A stretch of 64,000 nucleotides of DNA. Source: Candidatus Thiodiazotropha endolucinida. GTDB lineage: Bacteria; Pseudomonadota; Gammaproteobacteria; Chromatiales; Chromatiaceae. The stretch's first letter is position 1. Every line of letters begins with the position of its first letter. Made by a program: the position numbers and the translations under genes. Where the stretch lies: contig NZ_MARB01000003.1 in NCBI RefSeq assembly GCF_001715975.1, forward strand, positions 186,001-250,000. The letters are read 5' to 3'. Below are positions 19,263 through 28,640 of this stretch, in pieces. A model generated the notes under the pieces. It made no database searches. It was given only the letters and a program-made list of their open reading frames with translations, and was not told the DNA's origin.

Positions 19263-20990
19263 ATGCTTTATGAAAAACTCCATAAAATCGAACAGATCAT
19301 GTTCGACGCCTTGGCACTGGGACTGGTGCTCTTCTACTCCTACTCCGCAGTTTTGGAACCCGCCGCCACCCAGTACCACCGCGGCATCTATATCATCATC
19401 ACCTATATGCTCGTCTTCATGCTCTACCGCACACCCACTGTCTGGGGTCGGGTGTGGGACTATATATTGATCGCGGCATCCATCGGGTCGATCGGCTACT
19501 GGATTGTCAATTTCGAGGCCATCAACTATCGTGCCGGTGCAGAGACCGAACTCGATAAGTGGATCGCCATGGTCGGCGTGCTGATAGGCGTCGAACTTGC
19601 CAGGCGGGTAGTCGGCAGCGTGTTTGTCATTATCGGTGCGGTCATGCTGCTCTATGGCGTGTATGGCGAGTACGCCCCGGAGATGATATCGCATGCGGGG
19701 GACACCTTCCCTGACCTGTGCACCAGCATCTTTTACAAGAGCGATGGCGTGTTCGGCATCATGGCCAATGTATTGGCGACCTATATCATCCTGTTCGTGA
19801 TTTTTGGCGCTTTCCTGGAGAGGAGCGGCGCTCAACGCTTTTTCATCGATTTCCCCCTTGCCGCTGTCGGTCACAAGATCGGTGGTCCAGCCAAGGTATC
19901 TGTCATCGCGTCAGGACTGTTCGGCTCCATCTCCGGCAGCGCCATCGCCAACACCGTCTCCACCGGCGCATTTACCATACCGATGATGAAGAAGGCCGGA
20001 TTCAGACCGCACGTGGCGGGCGGCATCGAACCGGCTGCCTCCATCGGCGGTATGTTCATGCCGCCTATCATGGGAGCCGGTGGCTTTATCATGGCGGAAT
20101 TGACCGGCGTACCCTACTCCACGATCATGCTGGTGGCCATATTTCCGGCCCTGATGTACTTCTTCAGTGTATTCGTCATGGTCCACTATGAGGCCAAGCG
20201 GTTCAACATTGTGGGCGAGAAATCGAAAGAGAGCGCCAAGGAGATACTTAAAAAGGAGTGGTTCTACGTCCTGCCGCTGGTCATTATCACCATCTTCATG
20301 TTGCTCGGTTACTCGCCCGGCTACTCAGCTATCCTCGGCATTGTGGCCTGTATTGTCGTCAGCTGGTTCCGCAAGGGTACACGCATCGATCTGAAAGGCT
20401 TCCTGGAAGCGTCCCGCGCCGGCGCTGAATCGAGCTTGAAGATCGGCGCCACGGTGGGCGTGATCGGTATTATCATCGGCGTACTCACCTACAGCGGGCT
20501 GGTGCTTACCTTCGCCGATATCGTCATCGAGCTTGCGGATGGCAAACTTTGGCTGACCATTCTGTTAATCGCTTTGGCCTCACTGATTCTCGGTATGGGT
20601 GTTCCGGTCACGGCAGCCTATCTGATTACAGCGGTTGTTGCGGTACCCGCACTCACCGAACTGGGCGTCAACCCGATTGCCGCCCATATGATTGTCTATT
20701 GGCTGTCGCAGGACTCCAACATCACGCCACCGGTCTGTATCGCCGCTTTCGCCGGCGCCACAATCGCCAAGGCGAATATGTGGAAGACCGCTTTCACATC
20801 ATTCAAATTCGCCAAGTTCCTCTACCTCGGTCCCTTCCTGTTCGGCTATGTACCCGGCTTTTCACTGGATGGCACAGTGAAGGATATCGCCGTCACCTTC
20901 ATACTGATCCTCATCGGCACCTACGGTTACGCTTGGTTGCTCAGCGGCATCTGGCTGGATTGGTTCAAGAAATCACCGGTAAAGACCTGA
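19263..20990 (+). CDS. TRAP transporter fused 4TM/12TM permease
   Basis: A 575-residue, highly hydrophobic DctQM fusion permease of a TRAP transporter. The first 150 residues give the small-subunit-like helices; the large DctM part contains the family signatures GLFGSISGSAIANTVSTGAF, GGIEPAASIGGMFMPPIMGA and ILGMGVPVTAAYLI. TRAP systems take up organic acids using an ion gradient and need a periplasmic binding protein, commonly of the TAXI type for fused permeases. None is encoded on either side, which is odd. The universal stress gene follows after 15 bases, a frequent pairing. The start lacks a strong ribosome site. Confidence 0.9.
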   Translation: MLYEKLHKIEQIMFDALALGLVLFYSYSAVLEPAATQYHRGIYIIITYMLVFMLYRTPTVWGRVWDYILIAASIGSIGYWIVNFEAINYRAGAETELDKWIAMVGVLIGVELARRVVGSVFVIIGAVMLLYGVYGEYAPEMISHAGDTFPDLCTSIFYKSDGVFGIMANVLATYIILFVIFGAFLERSGAQRFFIDFPLAAVGHKIGGPAKVSVIASGLFGSISGSAIANTVSTGAFTIPMMKKAGFRPHVAGGIEPAASIGGMFMPPIMGAGGFIMAELTGVPYSTIMLVAIFPALMYFFSVFVMVHYEAKRFNIVGEKSKESAKEILKKEWFYVLPLVIITIFMLLGYSPGYSAILGIVACIVVSWFRKGTRIDLKGFLEASRAGAESSLKIGATVGVIGIIIGVLTYSGLVLTFADIVIELADGKLWLTILLIALASLILGMGVPVTAAYLITAVVAVPALTELGVNPIAAHMIVYWLSQDSNITPPVCIAAFAGATIAKANMWKTAFTSFKFAKFLYLGPFLFGYVPGFSLDGTVKDIAVTFILILIGTYGYAWLLSGIWLDWFKKSPVKT

Positions 20991-21005
20991 TAAGCGAGAT
21001 CGGAT

Positions 21006-21539
21006 ATGCCTAATAGAAAACTACCCCGTATCGGCTATAAAAAGATCCTCTATGTCACCGATCTCTCCGAAGAGGGCCGCCTGGCCTTTCCTCATGCCGC
21101 CAGTCTGGCACATACCTACGATGCCGCACTGACCGTCTTCCACGTGGTGGAATCCCGTGAGTTCGAGAAGTTTCTCGAAGGGTACTTCAATGAAGAGCTT
21201 TGGAACGAGATCAGAAACCGCAACGTGGAAGAGGCCAGGGAGATCCTGGTGAATCGGAAACGCAGCGACACCTCGATTAAAGAGGGTATCGAACAGTTCT
21301 GCGAAGAATGCATGGACAGCAGTGACGATTCACCCTATGTAACCTACGATGTGGCCGTCGACATTGGCGAACCGGGTGACAGAATCGTGGAAAAGGCCCA
21401 CTCCGGCGGCTACGACCTGGTGGTCATCGGCAAGCGCGGCCAAGGCATTCTGCAAGGCGGCCTGATGGGAGACACCGCACGTCGCGTCATCCGCCACACC
21501 AAAGTGCCTGTCATGGTAATACCCATTCCTCCTGTATGA
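21006..21539 (+). CDS. universal stress protein (UspA family)
   Basis: A 177-residue Usp-fold protein with an ATP-binding type signature near the C-terminus (VIGKRGQGILQGGLMGDTAR, then VPVMVIP). It starts 15 bases after the TRAP permease and is likely co-transcribed; Usp proteins next to TRAP transporters are thought to modulate transport. The final 130 bases are overlapped antisense by the sensor-like gene on the minus strand. Confidence 0.88.
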   Translation: MPNRKLPRIGYKKILYVTDLSEEGRLAFPHAASLAHTYDAALTVFHVVESREFEKFLEGYFNEELWNEIRNRNVEEAREILVNRKRSDTSIKEGIEQFCEECMDSSDDSPYVTYDVAVDIGEPGDRIVEKAHSGGYDLVVIGKRGQGILQGGLMGDTARRVIRHTKVPVMVIPIPPV

Positions 21540-23344
21540 CTTGCATGCCTATGGAACCGATAAGCGATATACCCCGCAGATAGACGAATGTAAGGCCTTT
21601 CGTCTGCTACGCCGTTCACTCCCCCGAATCCATCACTAGGGCCTGTCATCGCTTTGGAATTGTGCGGTGTCGCCGTCATCTCAAGAATATTGCGTATCGA
21701 TTGCGTCAAATGGTAAATCGTATTGATCGAGGTACCCGACTCACCCTTGTGGTGCTCCTTCAGCAACCTTTCCGCCCGCTCGGATATACCCCTGTTGAGT
21801 CGCGATATCTCACGATATTGTTCCGCGAGTAACTCTCTCCTTGCCGCAATTGCGCTCAACAGTTCCTTTTCAGCCTCTCCAAGCGATTGATTCTTTTGCC
21901 CGTCACCCGCCGTGATGACCTTCTTAAGCTGCTCACAGACATCGGCCTCTTCCATCGACATCTTCCACCAGGCGATAAAACGCGCCTTGTGGTCGGCCAT
22001 CGTGTTGACCGACTCGGCCATGGAATTAACCTCATCCCGTCCTTCGGGAACAAACGGCATTCGTTCCGCCGGTTCTTCATACGCCAGTTGATCCAGGATA
22101 CCCGCCATTTTCCGCAGCGGATGTACAATGCGCAGTGTGATGGTAATGGCAAAGAATATTCCCAATAAAACAGCACCGGCTACAATCCACAACATCAGTT
22201 TCTCGTTCTCTCTGGACGAGAGATTGATATCCGACGCCATCTGATTCATCGTTTGGTTGGCGCTGACCACATTGTCGTCCACAAGGCCGGCAATTTCGGA
22301 TACCGCCTTTTTCATCTCCTCAGTGACCTGTTCAATTCTTCTGTTTTGCTCTACCAGTGCCAGGAAGTCATTTTTATATTTTGCCAATAACCCACCAAAC
22401 ATGGCTTTATCCGTCATGGAGATGTCAGACCCCTTGACCTGGGCATTGATAAGCTCGAGTTCGTGGAGCGCCATGTCCACATAGACCTTGTCACCCCTGA
22501 GCAGGTAGTCCTTTTCCCGCCGCCTAAGTTGCAGGATATGTTGTTCCAGGTCGGGTATGTAATGACCGTTGATGAGCGCTTCGAGCCGGTGGGCTGCTTG
22601 CCAAAACGGTCCCTTACCGCCTGCGACGTTCTGATTCGCAAGTACATCACGCGCATAGGCCGTAAAAGTATCGCGGTAGGTATTGATCTCCTGCAAAAAC
22701 TTCTCCTGTACCGGCTGCTCCAGCTCCGAGTCGGCTAACTTCTGTTTATACTCTTCGATAAGCTGAAAAACCCTGTCGCGGTATTGCGCTTCACGTCGTA
22801 GCCCGAGATCCTTCTCTCCTCGTCGTATTTGCAGCAGTTGCAAATAGAGGTTTCCCACTTTAAAACGGCCTGCCATTGCTTCCAGCTCATGCACGGTATC
22901 ACGGAATGCCCCCTGCAGACCCGAATTATGATCCAGTCCTTTTGTTCGCCAGGCGTCAGCAATCATCAAGAATTGCTGATTGTAGGCAAGGCTGAGCTCT
23001 TTGATTCGACTCGATGTTTTGGCGGCGGACTGATCGATATTTCCCAGTTCTTCTGCATACCGGAGTACATCCTGCACATGCCCGCCTACCTCCTCCACAC
23101 GCGCTTCGCTACGATCGATAAGAAACAGCTTTTCTACCCGGCGCGCCTCGAGCATGCTGTTTTCGATCTCCAGCGCGTAGCTCTTTTTTGCACCATAGAC
23201 ATCCTGGAGACGCTGGTAGTCAGCCAGCGACTGCTGCAGTGTCGAGTGATACTGCCAAATTACACCAAGAAACAGCAGACCCACCAGACCAAAGCCGAAT
23301 CCTATCTTCTCCCCAATGCGTAACTTGCTTGCAAATTTACCCAT
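21410..23344 (-). CDS. membrane sensor with helical periplasmic domain and HAMP, truncated signalling part
   Basis: A 644-residue protein: one membrane helix near residues 13-32, a long all-helical periplasmic region with two similar halves (QLLQIRRGEKDLGLR and HILQLRRREKDYLLRGD), a second membrane helix around 390-412 and a HAMP-like segment. This resembles the HBM (helical bimodular) sensor of some chemoreceptors. No methyl-accepting tip, kinase or GGDEF follows; the output part is a short helical region. The last 80 or so residues are antisense to usp and look unlike natural protein, suggesting loss of the original end. The ATG at 23344 is chosen because it opens directly into the membrane anchor. 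Confidence 0.65.
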   Translation of the reverse strand: MGKFASKLRIGEKIGFGFGLVGLLFLGVIWQYHSTLQQSLADYQRLQDVYGAKKSYALEIENSMLEARRVEKLFLIDRSEARVEEVGGHVQDVLRYAEELGNIDQSAAKTSSRIKELSLAYNQQFLMIADAWRTKGLDHNSGLQGAFRDTVHELEAMAGRFKVGNLYLQLLQIRRGEKDLGLRREAQYRDRVFQLIEEYKQKLADSELEQPVQEKFLQEINTYRDTFTAYARDVLANQNVAGGKGPFWQAAHRLEALINGHYIPDLEQHILQLRRREKDYLLRGDKVYVDMALHELELINAQVKGSDISMTDKAMFGGLLAKYKNDFLALVEQNRRIEQVTEEMKKAVSEIAGLVDDNVVSANQTMNQMASDINLSSRENEKLMLWIVAGAVLLGIFFAITITLRIVHPLRKMAGILDQLAYEEPAERMPFVPEGRDEVNSMAESVNTMADHKARFIAWWKMSMEEADVCEQLKKVITAGDGQKNQSLGEAEKELLSAIAARRELLAEQYREISRLNRGISERAERLLKEHHKGESGTSINTIYHLTQSIRNILEMTATPHNSKAMTGPSDGFGGVNGVADERPYIRLSAGYIAYRFHRHASHTGGMGITMTGTLVWRMTRRAVSPIRPPCRMPWPRLPMTTRS

Positions 23345-24294
23345 ATCTTGCCCCTTGGCGCCTAAAATACTCACGATCTCCACCCGTGTTTCCAATGACC
23401 ATAGCAATCCTTTATGACAGTTCTGTTACAGTTAACCAAGTGTAGTCAAGAAGCGGATGACCGGTGACCATAAAACATCATATCCGCATATCATTCACCT
23501 CCAGCACCTTGAATAACATGAATTTTTGGTCAACGGGTCTATCGTCGGGGAAACAGCAGTTTTCCCTGTCCCAACGACCACCTTGAACTATTGATCGATG
23601 TTATCAGTCAGCCGGCGAATTACTGCGGCCTGACCAATAAGCGCGACTGTCTCGAACGACATAATGTGAAAGTCGCGGCAGAATTGGGCAAAAAAGTTCC
23701 CCATGCGAAAATCAGGATCGGAGAACTGAAACGATATGGCGTCATCGTGAAATACCCGTTGAATGAAGTAAAGAATCAAAGCCGTATCACCAGCAAGATG
23801 GAATCGCTATATGGCAATTAAGGCACGGGCATTCAACTCAACCCGGCTGTCTGTCATGGCAATACCCATTCCCGGTTGCTCTGCCGACTTGTGTAAATTA
23901 TAAAAAGTCTCAATTGAGATCCGCAGCAAATCACCTGTTGGGATTTCACGCTTGACCAGACGTGGTCCCTACACCTGTCAAATATGATCCGTTTGGTTGT
24001 CTGCACACCACAAACGGGGCATGCCGCTGTTTCGGTCCGGGCGCAGAGAGAAAACAAAATGACACATTTTTATTGTTTATTCAATAGGTTACATTACTCT
24101 AGCAGATACTTCCATGTCCATTCACGTCACCTGCGTATCTCTCTTCTCAATGATGCTCGTATTGATATGCGTACTAAATAAAATGAGGAATCCGTCGATA
24201 CAAAAACTGTGACATATATTTAACAAATTGCTGAATTTAATACCGTGACAAACAACCAAACACCTGTCGAACCGGCAAAGCCTCTACCATTCAG
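23345..24294. other. long intergenic region, possible gene relic at 23591-23821
   Basis: About 950 bases with little coding evidence. A plus-strand frame starting at TTG 23591 and ending at 23821 encodes 76 residues (includes KKVPHAKIRIGELKRYGV) with protein-like composition; it lacks a good start and ribosome site, and the frame is open further upstream without an ATG, so it may be a relic of a larger gene. The remainder should include the promoter of the GGDEF-EAL gene. Confidence 0.25.
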
Positions 24295-27288
24295 ATGCGT
24301 CCACTCATCCTCTCATACAAACTAGGCATCGTCGCTATCATCATCACACTTGGAGTACTCACCCTGCTCCAGCTGTCGAACAGCGCCCCAGAGGGGGACC
24401 GGCGTCAAGAATCAAACCAGATGAAGACGGCCACTGGCACAGCTTCACGCCTGTCATCGCTGGCATCGCTTGACCACCATCCATCCGTTGAGTCCCTGCT
24501 GAATGAGGTCGTAGAAGAACATGCTGCAATTATCTCCGCGACCGTCTATCTCAATGACGGAATACACTTGGAAGTCGGAGGACACCATTCGCATTCCGGG
24601 GAACTTGTCACGGATCGCCCCATCTACAAGGAGATAAAGGTCCCCATAGAGAAAAATGACCGGGTGCTGGGAACGCTTGAATTGGCCTTTGGCCACCCAT
24701 CGGATGTGATGCAATATTCGCTGATCGAACTGGCTGTATTCGCACTCATCACCCTATTACTCATCCTGATCACTTATCTATTTTTCAATAAGAAATTCAC
24801 TCAACATTTCGACACGATTTCAATTATCCCCGAAAAAGTCAGAAACGCGTTTAATGCGCTCTCCGAAGGACTTGTCATCGTCAATGAAAAAGAGCGGATA
24901 GTCCTGGCCAATGACTCGTTTATAGCAAAAACGGGACAAAAAAATAGAGAAGAGGTTATTGGTAAAAAAATCGGCCATATGCAGTGGAAGCAGAGAGAGG
25001 GCGGCATGGATGGTGATATCCTGCCCTGGCATTTCAGCTTGTACAATTGCGAACGCAAAACCGGGGTACCGGTACGTCTGGAATATAGCAATAAGACAAA
25101 GACCTTCTCAGTCAATACAGCACCCATTTTTGATTCGCTAGGAACCATCCGTGGCGTACTCGCCACATTCGATGATCTTACCGATCTGGAAAAGCAGCAT
25201 AGAAAACTCAGCTCCACACTCAGAAAACTGAGGAGTTCCGAAAAGGCGCTGCGGGACAAAACCGTTGAGTTGGAGTATCTCGCGACAAGAGATCCACTCA
25301 CCGGATGCCTCAATCGCCGCGCCTTCTTCGATAAGCTTGATATGTTATTTGAGCAGTCCAGATCGAAAGGACACGACCTGGTTTTCATGATGGTCGATAT
25401 CGACAATTTCAAGTGGATAAACGACCTGTATGGCCATGCAAACGGTGACAAAATCATCAAGCTTGTAGCGGAGATCCTGAACAATAATTCAAGGCCCGAG
25501 GATGTAGTCGGCAGATATGGTGGTGACGAGTTTACACTGGCATTGCCGAATGCAGATATCAAACAGGCGACGACCATCGCAGATCGACTGCGCCTGGACA
25601 TACAGAATAAATGCCGCACATTGTTCACCAATCGTCAGCAGGTTACGCTGTGCTTCGGCCTTGCTGCCTTACAACAGCAGATGGAAGATTCGATATTACT
25701 GGTCAACAACGCAGACGATGCGCTTTATGCAGCTAAACAGCAAGGCAAAAATCAGGTCATCGTTTGGAAACCCGGATTGAAGAAAAATATAGAACGGGAT
25801 AACGACAAAGCAGAAGAGATCATTCCGGCACCTGAAAATGCGATCGACTCAGCAACTGCGGGTCTCTTGCAGGCTGAAGTAGATAATCTTCAAACGATTG
25901 TCAAGCGGCTTGAATCCGAGCTTGAGTACACCCGAGATGAGATAGGCAAACTGGGTAAAAGTGATGAATTAACAGGTTTACCCGTCAAACTTTTATTCGA
26001 TGACCGCGTTTCGAGAGACATTATCAGGGCAGAGCGTAACAAACACGCGGTTGCCGTGGTCTCCTTGGACATCGATAACTTTTCACGCATCAACAAGGCA
26101 TTTGGGCAAGGAATAGGCGATCAGATCCTGAAAATCGTCGCTGAACGACTGATCGATTCACTCCGTAGATCCGACACCGTCGCAGTGCTGGATAAAGAGG
26201 AGGACGATGAAATTCCCGCCATAACCCGCTTGAACAACGACGAATTCGCCCTGGTTCTCAGCGATATCAAAGATATTAAATCCGTAACATGGGTAATACG
26301 CCGTATTCTTGGCAGACTAAAGAAAACCATGGAAGTCGATAACCAGGAGCTGTTTGTCTCTTTCAGTGTTGGCGCCGCATTCTATCCACACGACGGCGAC
26401 ACCACTTTCGACCTTCTGCAAATGGCCTATAGCGCCAGACACGCTGCCAAAAGCAATCCTGGAAGCAATAACATTAAATTCTTTTCCAGAGACCTCAACC
26501 GAAATGCATTCCACGACATTTGGCTGGAGATGCAATTTTATAAAGCCATAATTCAGCAACAGTTTGAGGTCGTATACCAGCCGAAGATCGATGCCAAAAC
26601 CGGCCTTATTACATCCATGGAAGCACTCACCCGCTGGACACATCCCAAGGTCGGACCCATACCGCCAGACGACTTTATTCCTGTTGCCGAACATACCGGT
26701 CTGATTAACAAGCTGGGAAACTGGGTCTTTAAAAAAGCCTGTTTGGATCTGCGTCGCTGGCACAAAATGGGCTTCTGCGACCTACGTATCGCAGTCAATC
26801 TTTCACCTGTCCAATTAAGAGAGGAGTCAACACTCAGTGAAAGGTTTCTTCGAATATGCAACAAGCGCAAGATACCGCCCAACAAAGTCGAACTTGAAAT
26901 CACTGAGAGCACACTTATTGAAAACTTCGAACAGACTCAAGCAGCAATGCATACTATGAGTAAAGCCGGAATTCAGTTTACTCTGGATGATTTTGGGAAG
27001 GGATTTTCGTCCCTCAGCTACCTGCATAATCTGCCCATAAGGAATATCAAGATTGACCGGGAATTCATCGACAGCACTCTCCCCGACAGCCAAAACCTGA
27101 TTATTGTTAAAGCAATCATCTCCATGGCCAAAAGCCTCGGCTTAAAAGTTGCAGCCATCGGTGTGGAAACTGAGACTCAAAAGCATATGCTTTCACAGCT
27201 TGAATGCGATGAGATACAGGGATCCTTCTACAGCGATCCTGTCACGATGGAACAAGCCACTGATCTACTTCAAACCTATAACGGTTGA
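24295..27288 (+). CDS. membrane c-di-GMP protein: PAS, two GGDEF domains, EAL
   Basis: A 997-residue protein. Membrane helices lie at about 8-28 and 143-165 with a small periplasmic domain between; a PAS domain follows (about 185-300). GGDEF-1 has an intact RYGGDEF (near 405) and an RxxD inhibitory site (RPED) five residues before it, so it should make c-di-GMP. GGDEF-2 has NNDEF (near 647) and is probably inactive. The EAL domain (about 735-990) keeps EAL, VNLSPVQL, ELEITES, LDDFG and IKIDRE but has Ile955 where AEGVE has its first Glu, so phosphodiesterase activity is doubtful. The ATG lacks a clear ribosome binding site. Confidence 0.9.
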   Translation: MRPLILSYKLGIVAIIITLGVLTLLQLSNSAPEGDRRQESNQMKTATGTASRLSSLASLDHHPSVESLLNEVVEEHAAIISATVYLNDGIHLEVGGHHSHSGELVTDRPIYKEIKVPIEKNDRVLGTLELAFGHPSDVMQYSLIELAVFALITLLLILITYLFFNKKFTQHFDTISIIPEKVRNAFNALSEGLVIVNEKERIVLANDSFIAKTGQKNREEVIGKKIGHMQWKQREGGMDGDILPWHFSLYNCERKTGVPVRLEYSNKTKTFSVNTAPIFDSLGTIRGVLATFDDLTDLEKQHRKLSSTLRKLRSSEKALRDKTVELEYLATRDPLTGCLNRRAFFDKLDMLFEQSRSKGHDLVFMMVDIDNFKWINDLYGHANGDKIIKLVAEILNNNSRPEDVVGRYGGDEFTLALPNADIKQATTIADRLRLDIQNKCRTLFTNRQQVTLCFGLAALQQQMEDSILLVNNADDALYAAKQQGKNQVIVWKPGLKKNIERDNDKAEEIIPAPENAIDSATAGLLQAEVDNLQTIVKRLESELEYTRDEIGKLGKSDELTGLPVKLLFDDRVSRDIIRAERNKHAVAVVSLDIDNFSRINKAFGQGIGDQILKIVAERLIDSLRRSDTVAVLDKEEDDEIPAITRLNNDEFALVLSDIKDIKSVTWVIRRILGRLKKTMEVDNQELFVSFSVGAAFYPHDGDTTFDLLQMAYSARHAAKSNPGSNNIKFFSRDLNRNAFHDIWLEMQFYKAIIQQQFEVVYQPKIDAKTGLITSMEALTRWTHPKVGPIPPDDFIPVAEHTGLINKLGNWVFKKACLDLRRWHKMGFCDLRIAVNLSPVQLREESTLSERFLRICNKRKIPPNKVELEITESTLIENFEQTQAAMHTMSKAGIQFTLDDFGKGFSSLSYLHNLPIRNIKIDREFIDSTLPDSQNLIIVKAIISMAKSLGLKVAAIGVETETQKHMLSQLECDEIQGSFYSDPVTMEQATDLLQTYNG

Positions 27289-27601
27289 CAGACATTCGGT
27301 TGGCTGGAGGCCCGGTGGCACAATAAAAGCAGTAAGCCGGGCACCAAACAGACAGCTCACCGGCACCTATCCGGGGCCATTGCCAATTCGATACGACGGA
27401 ATCACACCATCCTTTGGCGAGTCAGACACCACGGCCATACGTTCCCGCCTTTAATCCGCACTTCGATTATGGCGCAGGGCTGATATAATCACTTTATATG
27501 CCACCGACTGATATTTTTTTCATGCTGCGCATTGAAACCGGAGGCAAGCAATAGTACCGTGGCGCCAAGTGATTGGGTACGCAGCGATTTGAGGTAATAA
27601 A
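27289..27601. other. intergenic region with a likely promoter for the HDOD gene
   Basis: No gene seen in 313 bases. TATAAT at 27484-27489 is a good -10 candidate for the HDOD gene but the matching -35 is weak. The ribosome site before 27602 is TTGAGGTAA. Confidence 0.3.
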
Positions 27602-28459
27602 ATGCCAACCCTCTGGGAAAAGGTGACCCGCGAAGCCAAACTCATCAGCCTGCCTGAAGCCTACTTAAGACTGAAATCGGTGGTCGAGCGACCCGACTAC
27701 GAGATTACCGAAATAGCCGATGCGGTCAGTACAGATCCGGCATTGACGACCCGAGTGCTCAAACTGGTTAACAGTCCCTATTTCGGCCTTGCCGGCCGAA
27801 TAGAGACCGTGATAAGAGCCGTCAGTATGCTCGGCGCCCAGCAAATCCACGATCTGGCGCTGACAACCTGCGTCGCCCACGCCTTCAGCGGAATCGATCC
27901 CGCCCACCTGGATATGCGTAGTTTTTGGAGAAGCAGCGCGTTCAGCGGACTTGCCGCCCAACAGCTCGCCAAGCGACGGGGGGTGCTGGATAGTGAGCGA
28001 CTGTTTGTCGCCGGCCTGCTGAGTGACATCGGCCACCTGATCCTCTATCAAAGCGTTCCCCAGGAGATCATAAGGGCCGATAGCCTGGCTCGAGAACAAC
28101 AACTGCCACCAGTGGAGGTCGAACGCGAATTGCTGGGTCTGGATTATGCCCGGGTTGGCGCTGTCCTGATGCGACAGTGGCAACTGCCGGACTCCCTGAT
28201 CGAAACAACCGAATTCCATCCGGAACCCCTGCGCTCCAGAAAATTCTCTTTGGAGACCTCTATCGTACACATCGCCGTACTTCTATCCAGGTCCTGGAAT
28301 GAAAACCAACCCTTTGGCCAGGGGACGCTGCAACCTCATCCATCGGCATTGGATAGCGCCAATGTCTCATCTGAGATCTGCCTCGAAATATTGGAAACCG
28401 TCGAATCCGAGGTCGATAAGCTATTGGAAACACTCGCACCACTCAGTAAGGCCTCCTAG
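27602..28459 (+). CDS. HDOD domain protein
   Basis: A 285-residue HDOD protein (an HD-related output domain whose catalytic residues are usually missing). Typical segments are ITEIADAVSTDPALTTRVLKLVNS (about 36-59) and GLLSDIGHLILYQ (about 138-150). HDOD proteins act in signalling, biofilm and stress responses and are often found with c-di-GMP proteins, as here just downstream of the GGDEF-EAL gene. Its TAG stop lies within a CTAGGGCC motif also found at the ends of the TIR repeat. Confidence 0.88.
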   Translation: MPTLWEKVTREAKLISLPEAYLRLKSVVERPDYEITEIADAVSTDPALTTRVLKLVNSPYFGLAGRIETVIRAVSMLGAQQIHDLALTTCVAHAFSGIDPAHLDMRSFWRSSAFSGLAAQQLAKRRGVLDSERLFVAGLLSDIGHLILYQSVPQEIIRADSLAREQQLPPVEVERELLGLDYARVGAVLMRQWQLPDSLIETTEFHPEPLRSRKFSLETSIVHIAVLLSRSWNENQPFGQGTLQPHPSALDSANVSSEICLEILETVESEVDKLLETLAPLSKAS

Positions 28460-28640
28460 GGCCAGTCATCGCTAACCCCAATGGCATTGCTCTGACTGTC
28501 AGCGCACAGATTATCGATTTAACCTGTAATTCATTTCATGATGATATCGATCCGTCCAGAAACTCACCTATAGTACGTGCGCATGCGATCGGCTAGAATC
28601 AGCAGATTCAATCCCACCTGATGTCACGAGGAATTCCAAC

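Noticed and set aside
19718-20191. Arg/His-rich open frame inside the TRAP permease
   Set aside because: Frame-shifted shadow of the permease with skewed composition.
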